Origin: Nostoc paludosum FACHB-159
GTDB lineage: Bacteria; Cyanobacteriota; Cyanobacteriia; Cyanobacteriales; Nostocaceae
Length of the DNA stretch: 64,000 bases
Assembly (NCBI RefSeq): GCF_014698835.1
Contig: NZ_JACJTU010000008.1
Span: forward strand, 1 to 64,000
Direction: 5' to 3'
The notes below the pieces were generated by a model. That model saw only the letters and a list, made by a program, of their open reading frames with translations, was not told the origin of the DNA and did not search any database. The position numbers and the translations under genes were made by a program. This document shows positions 9,480 through 19,121 of this stretch, piece by piece. Numbering within the stretch: position 1 is the first letter of the stretch; every line of letters begins with the position of its first letter.

Positions 9480-11408
9480 ATGGTAAAAACACCTCCCTCC
9501 CAATTTTCACCAGAACAATACAAAGTTGATTCTGCAACGGAAAAAGTAGAAGCTTTAATACAAGCGCCTCCATCAGATACTGAGATCGATCTAGACTTTC
9601 TGTACACCAGGGATATTGAATTTCGTCAGGAGACAATCTATTTTCTAGTAGTCGATCGCTTTCATGATGGCGATCCAGATAATAGCGAAGGTGCAAACTC
9701 AGAACTTTACGACCCAACTAGACAAGATTGGGGTAAGTACTGGGGTGGCGATTTACAAGGCGTGATTGACAAATTGGATTATCTCAAAAACATGGGAGTT
9801 ACCGCCGTTTGGCTAACTCCGCTATTTGAGCAAGTGGAAGAGTTATTTGTCGGTAATGCAGCGCTACACGGTTATTGGACAAAAGACTTTAAGCGAATTA
9901 ATCCCCGGTATATTGCTGACGGAGAAAATCCTTCTTTAAACGCTACTCAAGAAGAAAAAAATACGACCTTCGATCGCTTAATTGCCGAATTGCACAAGCG
10001 CAATATGAAGCTGATATTAGATATTGTCTGCAACCATAGCAGTCCTGATACCAGCGGTAGCAAAGGTGAATTGTATGATGATGGTGTCAAAATTGCCGAC
10101 TTCAATGATGATGTCAATCACTGGTATCACCACTATGGCGAAGTGCAAAACTGGGAAGACGATTGGCAAGTGCAAAACTGTGAATTAGCGGGTCTTGCAA
10201 CTTTTAATGAAAACAATACTGATTACCGCCAGTATATCAAGTCAGCAATCAAACAATGGCTAGACCGGGGTGTAGATGCGCTGCGGGTGGATACTGTCAA
10301 ACACATGCCAATTTGGTTTTGGCAAGAATTCACCGGCGACATCACCAATCACAAACCAGATGTGTTTATTTTTGGTGAGTGGATTTATAGTCATCCTGGT
10401 GACGATCGCTCTGTGGAATTTGCCAATCACTCAGGCATGTCCATGCTAGACTTTGGGCTATGCGTAGCGATTCGGGCAGCACTGGCGCAAGGTTCCGAAA
10501 ACGGATTCCATACAATTCAATATATTTTTGACCAAGATCATCGCTACAGTGGGGCTACAGAGTTAGTCACCTTCATCGATAACCACGATATGCCGCGCTT
10601 CCAATCGCTGAACCCCGATCCAGCTATGTTGAAGGTGGCGATCGCCTTGATTATGACATGTCGCGGTATACCGTGTATATATTACGGCACAGAACAGTAT
10701 CTACACAACGACACTGATGGCGGTAACGATCCATATAATCGCCCGATGATGGAAAGTTGGGATACAGATACAGAAATCTATCGTTACATTAGGTTATTGT
10801 CTGGTTTACGGCGACTCAATCCCGCAGTGTCAATGGGTAGCCACTGGCAAAAATACTTAACAAATGACGTTTATTGTTACGTCCGCCGCTATCGAGATTC
10901 CCTGTGTTTTGTCGCTTTAAATCGGGGTGGAGAAGTTACTCTCCCAGAAGTAGAAACAGAATTACCTGATGGCGAACATACTTGTGTAGTAACTCGCAAT
11001 AAGTATGAAGTCAAAGACGGTAAAATCTACGACCTAGTACTTGAAGAACGGGGAGTAATTGTTTTCAGCCACGTAGGAGAACGGATTAAAGCGCAAACCA
11101 TAGTCAGAGTCCAACTTAATGGCGTGCAAACTCAGCCTGGTGAAACCATTGTTGTGACTGGAGACTGTCCAGAGTTAGGCAACTGGGACATCAGCAAAGC
11201 GTATCCGTTGGAATACATCAATACTAATACTTGGTTTGCGGAGATTCCCTTTAATGAGAGTACAGGCAAACTGATTGCTTATAAGTATGCGATGTGGCGG
11301 GAAGGGCAATCGCCTCTGCGGGAAAATCTCGTTAACCGCCGCTGGGTGATTGCCAAAGAAGGCACCGTTAAATGGCGTGATACCTGGGCTTCCGGACGGG
11401 AATCTTAA
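9480..11408 (+). CDS. GH13 alpha-amylase-family enzyme with C-terminal CBM20
   Basis: A 642-residue glycoside hydrolase acting on alpha-1,4-glucans. Four GH13 regions are present: region I DIVCNHSSP near 181, region II GVDALRVDTVKH near 265-276 with the catalytic Asp, region III FIFGEWIYS near 296-304 with the Glu acid/base, and region IV FIDNHDMPR near 365-373 with the third Asp. A C-terminal starch-binding CBM20 starts near residue 540 (VRVQLNGVQTQPGETIVVTG, PELGNWD). The arrangement recalls CGTase-like amylases. No signal peptide is visible (MVKTPPSQFSPEQ), so it probably works in the cytosol, perhaps on glycogen. ATG at 9480. A stand-alone gene. Confidence 0.92.
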   Translation: MVKTPPSQFSPEQYKVDSATEKVEALIQAPPSDTEIDLDFLYTRDIEFRQETIYFLVVDRFHDGDPDNSEGANSELYDPTRQDWGKYWGGDLQGVIDKLDYLKNMGVTAVWLTPLFEQVEELFVGNAALHGYWTKDFKRINPRYIADGENPSLNATQEEKNTTFDRLIAELHKRNMKLILDIVCNHSSPDTSGSKGELYDDGVKIADFNDDVNHWYHHYGEVQNWEDDWQVQNCELAGLATFNENNTDYRQYIKSAIKQWLDRGVDALRVDTVKHMPIWFWQEFTGDITNHKPDVFIFGEWIYSHPGDDRSVEFANHSGMSMLDFGLCVAIRAALAQGSENGFHTIQYIFDQDHRYSGATELVTFIDNHDMPRFQSLNPDPAMLKVAIALIMTCRGIPCIYYGTEQYLHNDTDGGNDPYNRPMMESWDTDTEIYRYIRLLSGLRRLNPAVSMGSHWQKYLTNDVYCYVRRYRDSLCFVALNRGGEVTLPEVETELPDGEHTCVVTRNKYEVKDGKIYDLVLEERGVIVFSHVGERIKAQTIVRVQLNGVQTQPGETIVVTGDCPELGNWDISKAYPLEYINTNTWFAEIPFNESTGKLIAYKYAMWREGQSPLRENLVNRRWVIAKEGTVKWRDTWASGRES

Positions 11409-11409
11409 A

Positions 11410-11534
11410 ATGGGGCATTGGGCATGAGGCATTGGGCATGGGGCATTGGGCATTGGGCATTGGTTATTCTCCTCGTCCCCGTGTCCCCGTGTCTCCCTAT
11501 CTCCTCATCTCCCTACACTCCCCACTCCCCACTA
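11410..11534. repeat. GGGCATT heptads and CCCCGTGT/CTCCCCA repeats
   Basis: Immediately after the amylase stop come about seven GGGCATT-type units, then C-rich units (GTCCCCGTGTCCCCGTGTCTC, followed by CTCCCCACTCCCCACT). This is low-complexity spacer DNA typical of Nostocales. It could fold, and it may or may not serve as a transcription end. Confidence 0.7.
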
Positions 11535-11667
11535 GCGATCGCTTGGTCTAGAACCAGAAGTATAATATTTTCCTACGAATTATAAATCGAAAATGGCTGG
11601 TGTAAAATTATCATCTGTGGCTTAATTTGTTTAGGCACATATTTTACTGCTACCAGGTGCGATCGCG

Positions 11668-12807
11668 ATGACAAATAGACCTCCTTCCGAACCTGAGTCA
11701 TCTCAAAGAACTGCCCTTGGCTTTGATGAATTTATAGCCATTCTAGTTGCCTTCACCACCATTGGAGCAATTCTTTTTTGGTCATTGTCGCGCAGAGATT
11801 CTAGTTGGAATTTCAACACTTTGCTCTCACCTTCCCCCACTCCTTCTAGTCGCGCTTACCCCGATAAAGTATTGCCTTCCCCTACTCTTAAACTAGAACC
11901 AAATGCAGCCGATAATTTCAACTCATCTCCACCTGCGGCTGTTGAACCCAAGACACCTTCATTGCCGAATAATAGCGCAACTCCTTCCCCTGAACTGTTA
12001 CCATCTGCTGAGGTAAGGCCAACTCAATCTCCACAACCACAGATACCTACATCCTCTTCATTTGGGTTTGAGTCATCAATTAGCTCAGCAGCGTTGCCTT
12101 TAGTAACTCCAGCAAAACCGAAATCAATTATTCCGCCGCCAATTGCATTTAATGATGTGCCTAATAACTTCTGGGGTCGGCGTTTTATAGATGTTCTTTC
12201 TTCTCGTAGTATTCTTAAAGGATTTCCTGATTATTCTTTTAGACCAAATCAGCCTGTAAATCGTGCTGAATTTGCTGCCATCTTACAAAAAGCTTTTAAT
12301 CAAGAATTGTCTAAGAATGCGATCGCATTTCAAGATGTACCAACAACATTCTGGGCAAATCCAGCAATTAACCAAGCCATCAGTAGCGGATTTCTCAAAG
12401 GCTACCCGAAAAAAACCTTCAAGCCACAACAAAATATTTCAAAAGTACAGGTTTTAGTTGCCCTTGCTAGTGGGTTGAATTTGAAAACACCTACTTCGGC
12501 GAATCAGATTTTAAGTATTTATAAAGATGCTAAAGATATTCCGCCATATGCTAGGGGTAAAATAGCTGCTGCTACAGCTAGTGGACTTGTGGTTAACTAT
12601 CCAAACCCAGAAGTCCTTGCTCCTAATAAAGTAGCGACTCGTGGTGAAGTGGCCGCGATGATTCATCAAGCTTTAGTCAAACAAGGCAAATTGAAGGGAA
12701 TTTCATCTGAAAACATAGTGCGTTCGCCGAATATATCTCCAGCACCATCGCGCACGCCAAAAGAGAAGCCAAAGGTTAACTTATCAGCAGGCGGCTCATC
12801 TCAATAA
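11668..12807 (+). CDS. Membrane-anchored SLH-domain protein
   Basis: A 379-residue protein with a short N-terminal cytoplasmic part and one membrane span near residues 24-42 (FIAILVAFTTIGAILFWSL). A proline/serine-rich linker covers about 50-160. Three S-layer-homology modules follow: FNDVPNNFWGRRFIDVLS with GFPDYSFRPNQPVNRAEFAA, FQDVPTTFWANPAINQAI with GYPKKTFKPQQNISKVQ, and a diverged third one (YKDAKDIPPYARGKIAAAT). SLH domains bind cell-wall polysaccharide; the outer-membrane porin barrel often seen after SLH in cyanobacteria is absent. The likely role is linking the inner membrane to peptidoglycan. ATG at 11668 lies just after a HIP1 site. A single gene. Confidence 0.85.
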   Translation: MTNRPPSEPESSQRTALGFDEFIAILVAFTTIGAILFWSLSRRDSSWNFNTLLSPSPTPSSRAYPDKVLPSPTLKLEPNAADNFNSSPPAAVEPKTPSLPNNSATPSPELLPSAEVRPTQSPQPQIPTSSSFGFESSISSAALPLVTPAKPKSIIPPPIAFNDVPNNFWGRRFIDVLSSRSILKGFPDYSFRPNQPVNRAEFAAILQKAFNQELSKNAIAFQDVPTTFWANPAINQAISSGFLKGYPKKTFKPQQNISKVQVLVALASGLNLKTPTSANQILSIYKDAKDIPPYARGKIAAATASGLVVNYPNPEVLAPNKVATRGEVAAMIHQALVKQGKLKGISSENIVRSPNISPAPSRTPKEKPKVNLSAGGSSQ

Positions 12808-12890
12808 ACAGAAGTCAGAATTCAGAATTTTGACAAAATTCGCTCGTCCGTTTTTGAGAAATCAAAAAGCTCAGTTTTACTTATAGCGTT

Positions 12891-12922
12891 TCCCTCTTAA
12901 GTGAGGGACAGAAATTTTTGTT
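12891..12922 (+). terminator. Weak terminator candidate after the SLH gene
   Basis: TCCCTC and GAGGGA form a 6-bp stem around TTAAGT, followed by CAGAAATTTTTGTTTTT. The T-tract is good but the stem is short, and it lies about 85 nt past the stop codon. Confidence 0.3.
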
Positions 12923-12925
12923 TTT

Positions 12926-12971
12926 AAACGCAAAGCGGCGCAGAGTCAAGCGCAGAGTTACGCAGAGGTTT
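12926..12971. repeat. Dispersed CGCAGAG-rich repeat
   Basis: Copies of the CGCAGAG unit (GCGCAGAGTC, GCGCAGAGTT, ACGCAGAGG). The same type of unit recurs at 48724-48750 and, inverted, at 51783-51815, each time just outside a gene. It is a common interspersed cyanobacterial sequence. Confidence 0.55.
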
Positions 12972-13141
12972 GCCTAATTTAGAGAGTGAATTATTCAGTA
13001 CCTCACCAGATTAAAAAACGCTATATACCAGTTCCAACAATCTTTGCAACACATCAATCATTTGTAGAGTAGGACAGCAGTGCTACCTTATCCAATATGT
13101 ATATTTGTCGCATTCTTTTGTCAAATTGGTATTAATAAAAA

Positions 13142-13252
13142 CTTCTCCTATAGAAGACGCTACGCCTAGCAAAATCGCGACGGATGGGTGGATACTCTTA
13201 ATCGGGCGTGATTTTGAATCAAAGTATTGGCCTAGCGTCTTTGCAGGAGAAG
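13142..13252. repeat. 111-bp element with terminal inverted repeats (MITE-like)
   Basis: The left arm at 13142-13166 (CTTCTCCTATAGAAGACGCT...) and right arm at 13229-13252 are imperfect inverted repeats matching in about 20 of 25 positions, with about 62 nt between them. No coding capacity. It lies in the 459-nt spacer 12808-13266, which otherwise shows only the CGCAGAG repeat and the weak terminator. Confidence 0.5.
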
Positions 13253-13266
13253 CAATAGTTCAGATA

Positions 13267-13704
13267 TTAAGCTTCTGGAACTTGTTTACCAACAACTTGT
13301 GATTTAAGAGTAGTGATTTCAGTAGTTAACTCTTTTCTGGTTGAGGCTTTGAGTAAATAGCGGTAAACAAACCAAGCAGAATAGCCAATACCAATCAACT
13401 CAAAAGTAGGAGCTACCAAGGGAATATCATTTAGAGCATCTAATACTGCCAAGAGTACTTTAACCCCAACAATTGCTCCCACAATTAGACCAACGCTAAC
13501 CAGAGGCTGCTTATATTGGTTAAAGAAGTTTCCTACGTATTCGGGTAATGATGCTAAAAAGCTAGAAATTTGCTCCCCATATTTTAGCCATTCGTCTTGG
13601 GGTTGCGCGGGAGGCTGGAGTTTGGTAATAGTTCCCGTTTGGCTATTGATTTCTGGCACTGTAGCCTCTTTGGATGTGGTTTCCGTAAATTCTTGTTCTG
13701 GCAT
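13267..13704 (-). CDS. CAAD-domain (CURT1-like) membrane protein
   Basis: A protein of about 145 residues. The ATG at 13704 (MPEQEF) is preferred because GGGAG lies just upstream of it; a longer frame starts at 13761. The disordered N-terminus is followed by an amphipathic segment (LASLPEYVGNFFNQYKQPL), two membrane spans (VSVGLIVGAIVGVKVLLAVL and LIGIGYSAWFVYRYLL) and a charged C-terminal helix. This is the CAAD architecture, first described as an appended domain on cyanobacterial aminoacyl-tRNA synthetases and related to the thylakoid-curvature protein CURT1. The likely location is the thylakoid membrane. A stand-alone CAAD protein, not fused to a synthetase. Confidence 0.85.
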   Translation of the reverse strand: MPEQEFTETTSKEATVPEINSQTGTITKLQPPAQPQDEWLKYGEQISSFLASLPEYVGNFFNQYKQPLVSVGLIVGAIVGVKVLLAVLDALNDIPLVAPTFELIGIGYSAWFVYRYLLKASTRKELTTEITTLKSQVVGKQVPEA

Positions 13705-13772
13705 TTTCACTCCCAATAAATTTGACAGTTGAGTTTTTCTAATCTGGATAATTACAACCAAAAGGCTGTTGA

Positions 13773-13958
13773 TTAGGTAATGTACGAGTCCACCACTAGA
13801 ATTGGGTCAATGGCAGAAAACGGTTTTAGTATCCTATAACCATAATTGCCCGTAACATCTACTGCATCAACTACAAGGTAGAAAATCAGTACGAGCATAC
13901 AACTCATAAGGCAGCAGAATGTATTATGATCAGCCTCCTGAGTTGGATTTTTTGTCAT
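13773..13958 (-). CDS. Possible small membrane protein
   Basis: A 61-residue frame with ATG at 13958 and a good GAGGA ribosome-binding site about nine nt upstream. It has one hydrophobic segment (CLMSCMLVLIFYLVV near 17-31) and a short polar tail. No family is recognised. It lies directly upstream of the CAAD gene on the same strand. The ribosome-binding site and the membrane segment argue for reality; the short length and lack of recognised homologues argue against. Confidence 0.35.
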   Translation of the reverse strand: MTKNPTQEADHNTFCCLMSCMLVLIFYLVVDAVDVTGNYGYRILKPFSAIDPILVVDSYIT

Positions 13959-14149
13959 CAACTGAAATCCTCAGGTTGTAGATTATCCGATTTCGTGTCA
14001 TTTGCCCATAATCGTACTAAATCTAGGTACAAATCATGCAAAAATTAATCCACCTCTCATTTATATAGGCTTAAAAGCCGATTTTATCCGATATTAAAGC
14101 TATTTTAAGGCGGGATGGTTAATAAACGCATTGTCTATTGGGCATTCGG

Positions 14150-14312
14150 TATGGGAAGAGGCAGGGAGCAGGGGAGATGGGGAGATAGAGAAGTGTGGGG
14201 AGTGTGGGGAGTGTGGGGGGAAAGATTTCTTCACCATCCTCCCACACCTCCCACACCTCCCACACCTCCCACCCCTCCCACACTCCCTGCTTGCCCAATG
14301 CCCAATGCCCCA
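14150..14312. repeat. Purine-rich/pyrimidine-rich inverted low-complexity element, copy A
   Basis: GTGTGGGGA units repeat three times from 14193, followed by AAAGATTTCTTC and then CCTCCCACA units (14237-14288). The two halves are complementary, making a long hairpin. The core is nearly the same as copy B at 19173-19231. It lies in the spacer upstream of the histidine kinase gene at 14458; the rest of the 13962-14457 spacer shows no gene. Confidence 0.7.
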
Positions 14313-14457
14313 GCATAAGCTTATGCTAATTAATTGGTAACTAATGATTTGCTCTTGCTATAAAAGAGGATAATCTAGATGTTAACCACCAGTTGAAGTG
14401 TTTGCACAAGCTAGACTGATTTGGTGATGTTTGCGGGAAGGCAAGGAGGTTTGAGAA

Positions 14458-16182
14458 ATGCCGACTCAAAAGCCAACCCCTATCGACAGCAGTTCAGAAA
14501 ACAAAAAAGTGTCAGCGTCAGAGCCATCAACAGACGAACTCCCGACCATAGAATTTCCCTCACGAGGGAAACTCAAAGCCAGTTCTTGGCGCATCCATCA
14601 AAAAATTGGCTATGGCTACTTTGTAGCCATAGGAATTGGCTTTTTTGGATCGCTGACTGGGTTGGTAATTGCCAACTATTACCGCGGAAGGGAAGTCAGG
14701 CAATTCAATCAAGCCCACGAACAAGGACAATTACTGAGTAATTATAAGGATGCAGTAGTAGGGGCACAATTGCATAGTTCCAACTTAGTTGCTGTGTTGG
14801 AAGATTCACAAAGGTTACAAAGCAAAAAAGCTGATTTTCTCAAAAGTTTTGAAAAAGCTAAGCAACTAGAGTCAGAAATTAACGGATTTATCGACAGTAA
14901 ACCTCACAGACTAGCCGCAACAAGTTCTACTTTACAGACTTTATTGCAGGATTATAAAACTAATTTAAAAGCTTACGTTGACCAAATAGAAGCAGTTTTA
15001 AACAAAATTGACTCCCAGCCAGTACAGTCTCAAGAAATTTCCTCGGCCCGATCGCAGTTATTAGCTATTATGCGTAGTGATACAGCCATACGGCTAGATC
15101 AGCTTTCGCAAAACTTGACTAATATCCTGCAAACTGCTGAATATCAAGAGCAAGAACGGCAAAAATCAGTTGAGCAGGCAAGAATAGTTGAGCGATTTAT
15201 AGTGATTGCGAGTATGCTGGTTTCCGTGGCGATCGCAGTTATTGTAGCTTGGCGGACTAGTCGAGCGATCGCTGAGCCGGTGATCCTTGTCACCCAAGTG
15301 GCTGAACAAGTGGCCAGGAAATCTAATTTTGATTTGCGAGCTCCCATTACCACTGAAGATGAAATTGGCCTGCTCGCCAAATCTCTGAATCGTTTGATTG
15401 AGGCAGTTTCTGAGCGAACTAGAGAATTACAACAAGCTAAAGAATTAGCTGAAGCTGCTAGCAAGGCAAAAAGCATATTTTTGGCAAACGTCAGCCACGA
15501 GTTACGCACACCGTTAAATGCTGTGATTGGCTTGAGCCAACTACTAGAAGACGACGCAACCGATCTTGGTTTATCGCCTGACTTTATCACAGACTTAGAA
15601 ACGATTAACTCTGCTGGCAAACACCTACTCCACTTGATTAACGAAATCCTCGACTTGTCAAAAATTGAAGCGGGGAAAATGACTCTCTATCCAGAGACAT
15701 TCGAGATTGCAACGCTGATTCATAACGTCGTTCTCACAGTTAAACCAACTATAGAAAAAAATGCCAATGTTTTAGAAGTGGATTTGGATGAGCAACTTGG
15801 CACTATGTACGCCGATCAAACTCGGATGCGCCAAGTGTTATTAAATTTACTCAGCAACGCAGGTAAATTCACGACAAACGGCAAGGTAACTCTGACAGTC
15901 AAAAGAGAAAAGGACGATTTTAGACCAGAAGCTCCTTTAGGGAGCATTACTTTTACTGTCACTGATACAGGTATAGGTATGTCTCACCGTCAACAGCAGC
16001 AGTTATTTCAACCTTTTACACAAGGGGATACATCAACTACGAAAAGATACGGTGGTACAGGACTGGGTTTGGCAATTAGCCGTCACTTTTGCCAAATGAT
16101 GGGTGGTGAAATTATTGTCAACAGTCAGCCGGGAGTTGGTTCTACTTTTACTATTCGTTTGCCAATGACTGTGCAGGATTAA
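14458..16182 (+). CDS. HAMP-domain sensor histidine kinase
   Basis: A 574-residue membrane sensor kinase. It has a cytoplasmic N-terminal tail, a first span near 52-74 ([19 protein letters not shown]), a helical periplasmic region of about 170 residues, a second span near 247-267 ([19 protein letters not shown]), HAMP, a coiled coil and the kinase core: H-box [15 protein letters not shown] with His near 347, N-box [12 protein letters not shown]1 TDTGIGM and G2 [10 protein letters not shown] strong AAGGAGG ribosome-binding site lies nine nt before the ATG. The cognate regulator is not adjacent. A small exported protein gene follows after 8 nt, probably co-transcribed. Its sensor half resembles that of the kinase at 39096-40964. 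Confidence 0.93.
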   Translation: MPTQKPTPIDSSSENKKVSASEPSTDELPTIEFPSRGKLKASSWRIHQKIGYGYFVAIGIGFFGSLTGLVIANYYRGREVRQFNQAHEQGQLLSNYKDAVVGAQLHSSNLVAVLEDSQRLQSKKADFLKSFEKAKQLESEINGFIDSKPHRLAATSSTLQTLLQDYKTNLKAYVDQIEAVLNKIDSQPVQSQEISSARSQLLAIMRSDTAIRLDQLSQNLTNILQTAEYQEQERQKSVEQARIVERFIVIASMLVSVAIAVIVAWRTSRAIAEPVILVTQVAEQVARKSNFDLRAPITTEDEIGLLAKSLNRLIEAVSERTRELQQAKELAEAASKAKSIFLANVSHELRTPLNAVIGLSQLLEDDATDLGLSPDFITDLETINSAGKHLLHLINEILDLSKIEAGKMTLYPETFEIATLIHNVVLTVKPTIEKNANVLEVDLDEQLGTMYADQTRMRQVLLNLLSNAGKFTTNGKVTLTVKREKDDFRPEAPLGSITFTVTDTGIGMSHRQQQQLFQPFTQGDTSTTKRYGGTGLGLAISRHFCQMMGGEIIVNSQPGVGSTFTIRLPMTVQD

Positions 16183-16190
16183 CAATTTAA

Positions 16191-16688
16191 ATGAAAAAAG
16201 TACTAAGTACGAGCGCACTAGTTGTATGTTTTGGTTTGGGATTAGTATATGCAGCAACAGCTAGCCAGCAAGAACCTAAACAAAATCCACGCCCACCAGA
16301 ATTAGATAAGCCTGGTGAAATTGAAACCACATCAAAACCCAAGCCTAACTATCTGTTTCCTGACAACAGTAACAAAACTGAAGCACAATTGATTAAGAAA
16401 GAAAATGTTATTGGTCAACTTAAAAAGGATCTAAAACTTAAACAAATTAAGTTAGCGAAATATTCAGAGTATCTAGAAAATAAAAAGCAACGTGTTGGCG
16501 ATATTATCGAAAATCTACAAGTTCATCCAAAACGTTTAGTGTGGGTAGTTGAAATAGATGCACCACTAGGTGTAGAAGTGCCACAAAAAAATGGGCAGTT
16601 TGTTAAATTCAGAAAGTCATCAATAATTATCGCTGTTGACGCAGAAACAGGACAAAAGTTTGACACCGATATTGTAGAAATACCTTAA
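16191..16688 (+). CDS. Small exported protein of unknown function
   Basis: A 165-residue protein with an N-terminal signal peptide (MKKVLSTSALVVCFGLGL, with a probable cleavage after AATA near 24). A proline-rich stretch is followed by a charged coiled-coil-like helix (KKENVIGQLKKDLKLKQIK) and a beta-rich C-terminal domain (RLVWVVEIDAPLGVEV, then SSIIIAVDAETGQKFD). I know no named family; the DAETG turn recalls PepSY-like folds but the match is weak. It starts 8 nt after the histidine kinase, so it may be a periplasmic accessory of that sensor. Confidence 0.7.
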   Translation: MKKVLSTSALVVCFGLGLVYAATASQQEPKQNPRPPELDKPGEIETTSKPKPNYLFPDNSNKTEAQLIKKENVIGQLKKDLKLKQIKLAKYSEYLENKKQRVGDIIENLQVHPKRLVWVVEIDAPLGVEVPQKNGQFVKFRKSSIIIAVDAETGQKFDTDIVEIP

Positions 16689-16738
16689 TTGACGCACCCT
16701 GAACAATAAATCCTACTGACATACAAACAGGTAAGAAT

Positions 16739-16771
16739 AAAAAAAGTGGTTCTGCAATCAACAGAACCACT
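16739..16771 (-). terminator. Intrinsic terminator of acsF
   Basis: AGTGGTTCTG and CAGAACCACT form a perfect 10-bp stem around a 7-nt loop. On the minus strand it is followed by a run of T residues. It lies about 25 nt after the acsF stop codon. On the plus strand no T-tract follows, so it serves acsF. Confidence 0.88.
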
Positions 16772-16796
16772 AAAGCTTTCGCAAAACTTTGATGAC

Positions 16797-17873
16797 TTAA
16801 CGAACTACGCCTTGAGCAGAAGCAGCATCAATGGGTTTCATCCAGTACAGCCGTAACAACTGCCAGCCAGTGGAAACGAGAATTGGCAGTTTTTGGAAGA
16901 ATTGCAGGAATTTGGGAGTATTGGAGTTAGCGATCGCACTCAGCTTCTCGTTATTATTTACACAAACATCCAATCGCTGATAAAACTCTGGATTTTCCAC
17001 ATCCAGCATCAGCGGGAATACTCTACCTGCGGTTTCGTTGGTCTTCTTAATTACATGAATGTCGTATTCTCGCGCATCCAGTCCAAGGGTGGCATAAAAG
17101 TCCTTGCGTTGGATGTCATTGAGATACATTGTTGCAAACACTGACAACAAGAAGAACCGACTCCACAGCCGTGCCTTCCAATCATTCAGCATTTGCGGTT
17201 GGGATTTCATTATCGCATCGAAGAAATCACCGTGACGGTTCTCATCTTGACACCAGTTTTCAAAGAACCGGAAAATCGGATAAATCCGGTCTTCGGGATG
17301 TGTTTCTAAATGACGATAAATGGTGATATAGCGCCAATAACCAATCTTCTCAGAAAGATAAGTTGCGTAGAAGATAAATTTTGGCTTAAAGAAGGTATAA
17401 TTGCGGCTCTTAGTCAAAAACCCTAAATCTAGGGACAGATTAAAGTCCGACATAGCTTTATTCAAAAAGCCAGCGTGACGTGCTTCATCCCGTGACATCA
17501 GGTTAAAGCACTCTGCCAAGACGGGGCTTTTGTCTTTCAAGCGACGGCCGAGTTCTTTATACAGCAAAAATCCGGAAAACTCTGCTGTACAGGAACGTTC
17601 TAGAAATTCAACAAACAACCGACGAGTGTCTCCATCAATATGATCCCAGGATTGTTCAAACTCGGCATCCCGAACAAAGTGATGGCGGTTGTAGTCAGCG
17701 CGAAATTCTTCGAGAATGGCTCTCAACTCGTCTTCGTTGACGGAAATATCCATCCGCGCCATTTCATCAAAGTCGGTAGTATAAAACCGAGGTGTTAACA
17801 GGGTTTCTTTCGCGGGGACTTTAATTCCTGGCCGTATTTCTTCAAAGCCTGGTTTTTTGAGGGAATCTACCAT
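16797..17873 (-). CDS. acsF: Mg-protoporphyrin IX monomethyl ester oxidative cyclase AcsF
   Basis: AcsF (also ChlAI/CycI) is the aerobic diiron enzyme that forms the isocyclic E ring of chlorophyll, giving divinyl protochlorophyllide. The protein opens with the usual [20 protein letters not shown], so ATG at 17873 is chosen over a longer frame starting at 17948. Diiron ligand motifs are visible: [31 protein letters not shown] and [12 protein letters not shown] (two ExxH-type motifs). The length of 358 residues matches the family. Single gene with its own terminator; no other chlorophyll gene adjoins it, but chlM, which makes its substrate, lies 26 kb away in this window. Confidence 0.97.
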   Translation of the reverse strand: MVDSLKKPGFEEIRPGIKVPAKETLLTPRFYTTDFDEMARMDISVNEDELRAILEEFRADYNRHHFVRDAEFEQSWDHIDGDTRRLFVEFLERSCTAEFSGFLLYKELGRRLKDKSPVLAECFNLMSRDEARHAGFLNKAMSDFNLSLDLGFLTKSRNYTFFKPKFIFYATYLSEKIGYWRYITIYRHLETHPEDRIYPIFRFFENWCQDENRHGDFFDAIMKSQPQMLNDWKARLWSRFFLLSVFATMYLNDIQRKDFYATLGLDAREYDIHVIKKTNETAGRVFPLMLDVENPEFYQRLDVCVNNNEKLSAIANSNTPKFLQFFQKLPILVSTGWQLLRLYWMKPIDAASAQGVVR

Positions 17874-18622
17874 GTCTTGATTGCAATGAGTGTCTTTATT
17901 ATCTTGAGTACACCAGAAAGCCAAGGATAATGCTCTGGCAACGCTCAACAGCCGACAAATAATTCATTTGTATAAAGTTCAGTCTACCAAGGCGCGGGCG
18001 ACAAACAAGTAAGCAAAACATTAAGAGTTGCAACAATAATTCAACTTTTGCGGAATCAACAATGGGCGATCGGTAGTCAAATTAACATCGGCAACCTGAG
18101 ATCTTGCATCTAGTCTTGGCGATTATAAATTGCTATTCATGCTGCACACCAACTCTTTTTGGCTCTGCAAAGTCAAGCAATTTCCAACCTATGGAGGTGG
18201 ATTTTCTACGTATAGTCCAGTCATTGCCTTAGCATTCAGTTCCTAAATTGCAAACAACTGGCGTGATTTGAGTCGGTTGGTAGTATCACAGTCATTTTCT
18301 GTGGTTCTGACTACAATAAATAAAGCGGCCCGATCAATAAATTGCTCATCTTAAAATTAATAATCTATGACTGGCACGATTAGTAAATACTTCTAATGAC
18401 TTTACTCCAGAGATTGCACCATTATTAATAACTGTAGACAAGGCACTCTCCACAACAGAAAAATCAGGGTTTAAGCAGATAGTCAGCAGTGCCAAACTAG
18501 AAAAATTCTCATCAAATAACTGGTGCAAGATATGAGCTTAGCTATCCATACTGTTCTCCAATAAAACAGTATGAGACATCCATTTTAGACAACAAGAGCA
18601 AATCCAAAGGGTTGACAACAAG
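17874..18622. other. Intergenic region between divergent acsF and TM2 genes
   Basis: About 750 nt separates the two divergently read genes, so the acsF promoter should lie in its left part. I see no convincing -35/-10 pair, operator or RNA gene. A 60-codon minus-strand frame with a TTG start at 18346-18528 is not supported. Confidence 0.4.
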
Positions 18623-19120
18623 ATGAATCCTGAAAATAATCAGCATAAAGACCGACTTCTTGTTTCTTACATCTTGTGTGGAGTCGGATTTTTTGGCTTA
18701 GGGGGACTACACCGCTTATACAATGGCAAGATCGGGACGGGATTGTTGTGGCTGTGTACTTTTGGTTTATTTTATATCGGGCAGGCTGTGGATTTGCTTC
18801 TTGTCCCCAGTATGGTTGACGAATACGAGAGCAACCTGAGACTAAAAGCAGGTGTATCCCCATTTGGTGTACCTTTAAATCAGCCTACGGCGATCGCTAC
18901 TCAAGTTCACCCCCCAACTGGTAATCAACTGATGATTAAACTCATTGAAGTGGCGGAAAGCAGGGGCGGTAGTCTCACTGTCACCCAAGGAGTAAAAGGC
19001 ACGGGAGCTAGTTTCGCTGAAGTAGAAAAAGTTCTCAAAGAAATGTATAAATCAGGTTATGTAAAAATTGATAACGACCCCATTACTGGAGCCGTTACCT
19101 ATCATTTCCATGAACTTTAA
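18623..19120 (+). CDS. TM2-domain membrane protein with C-terminal helix-turn-helix-like module
   Basis: A 165-residue protein. The N-terminal TM2 domain has two membrane spans (LVSYILCGVGFFGLGGLHRL and TGLLWLCTFGLFYIGQAVDL) joined by the typical YNGKIG turn, and ends with the DLLLVP motif region. The C-terminal ~70 residues (LIEVAESRGGSLTVTQGVKG ... GAVTYHFHEL) look like a small winged-helix-like module. A comparable module ends the 159-residue protein at 42644-43123. The TM2 function is not established. ATG at 18623. It is followed by the hairpin repeat copy B. Confidence 0.8.
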   Translation: MNPENNQHKDRLLVSYILCGVGFFGLGGLHRLYNGKIGTGLLWLCTFGLFYIGQAVDLLLVPSMVDEYESNLRLKAGVSPFGVPLNQPTAIATQVHPPTGNQLMIKLIEVAESRGGSLTVTQGVKGTGASFAEVEKVLKEMYKSGYVKIDNDPITGAVTYHFHEL

Positions 19121-19121
19121 G

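Noticed and set aside
11410-11462. Regular short repeats that might suggest a CRISPR array
   Set aside because: Units are 7 nt in tandem without spacers; none of the repeat blocks in the window has the repeat-spacer pattern, and no cas genes are present.
14115-14340. Overlapping short frames on both strands with WEVWEVWEV or PPTPPTPPT repeats
   Set aside because: They are translations of the low-complexity hairpin element, not genes.
18346-18528. 60-codon minus-strand frame between acsF and the TM2 gene
   Set aside because: TTG start, no ribosome-binding site, no recognisable motif.
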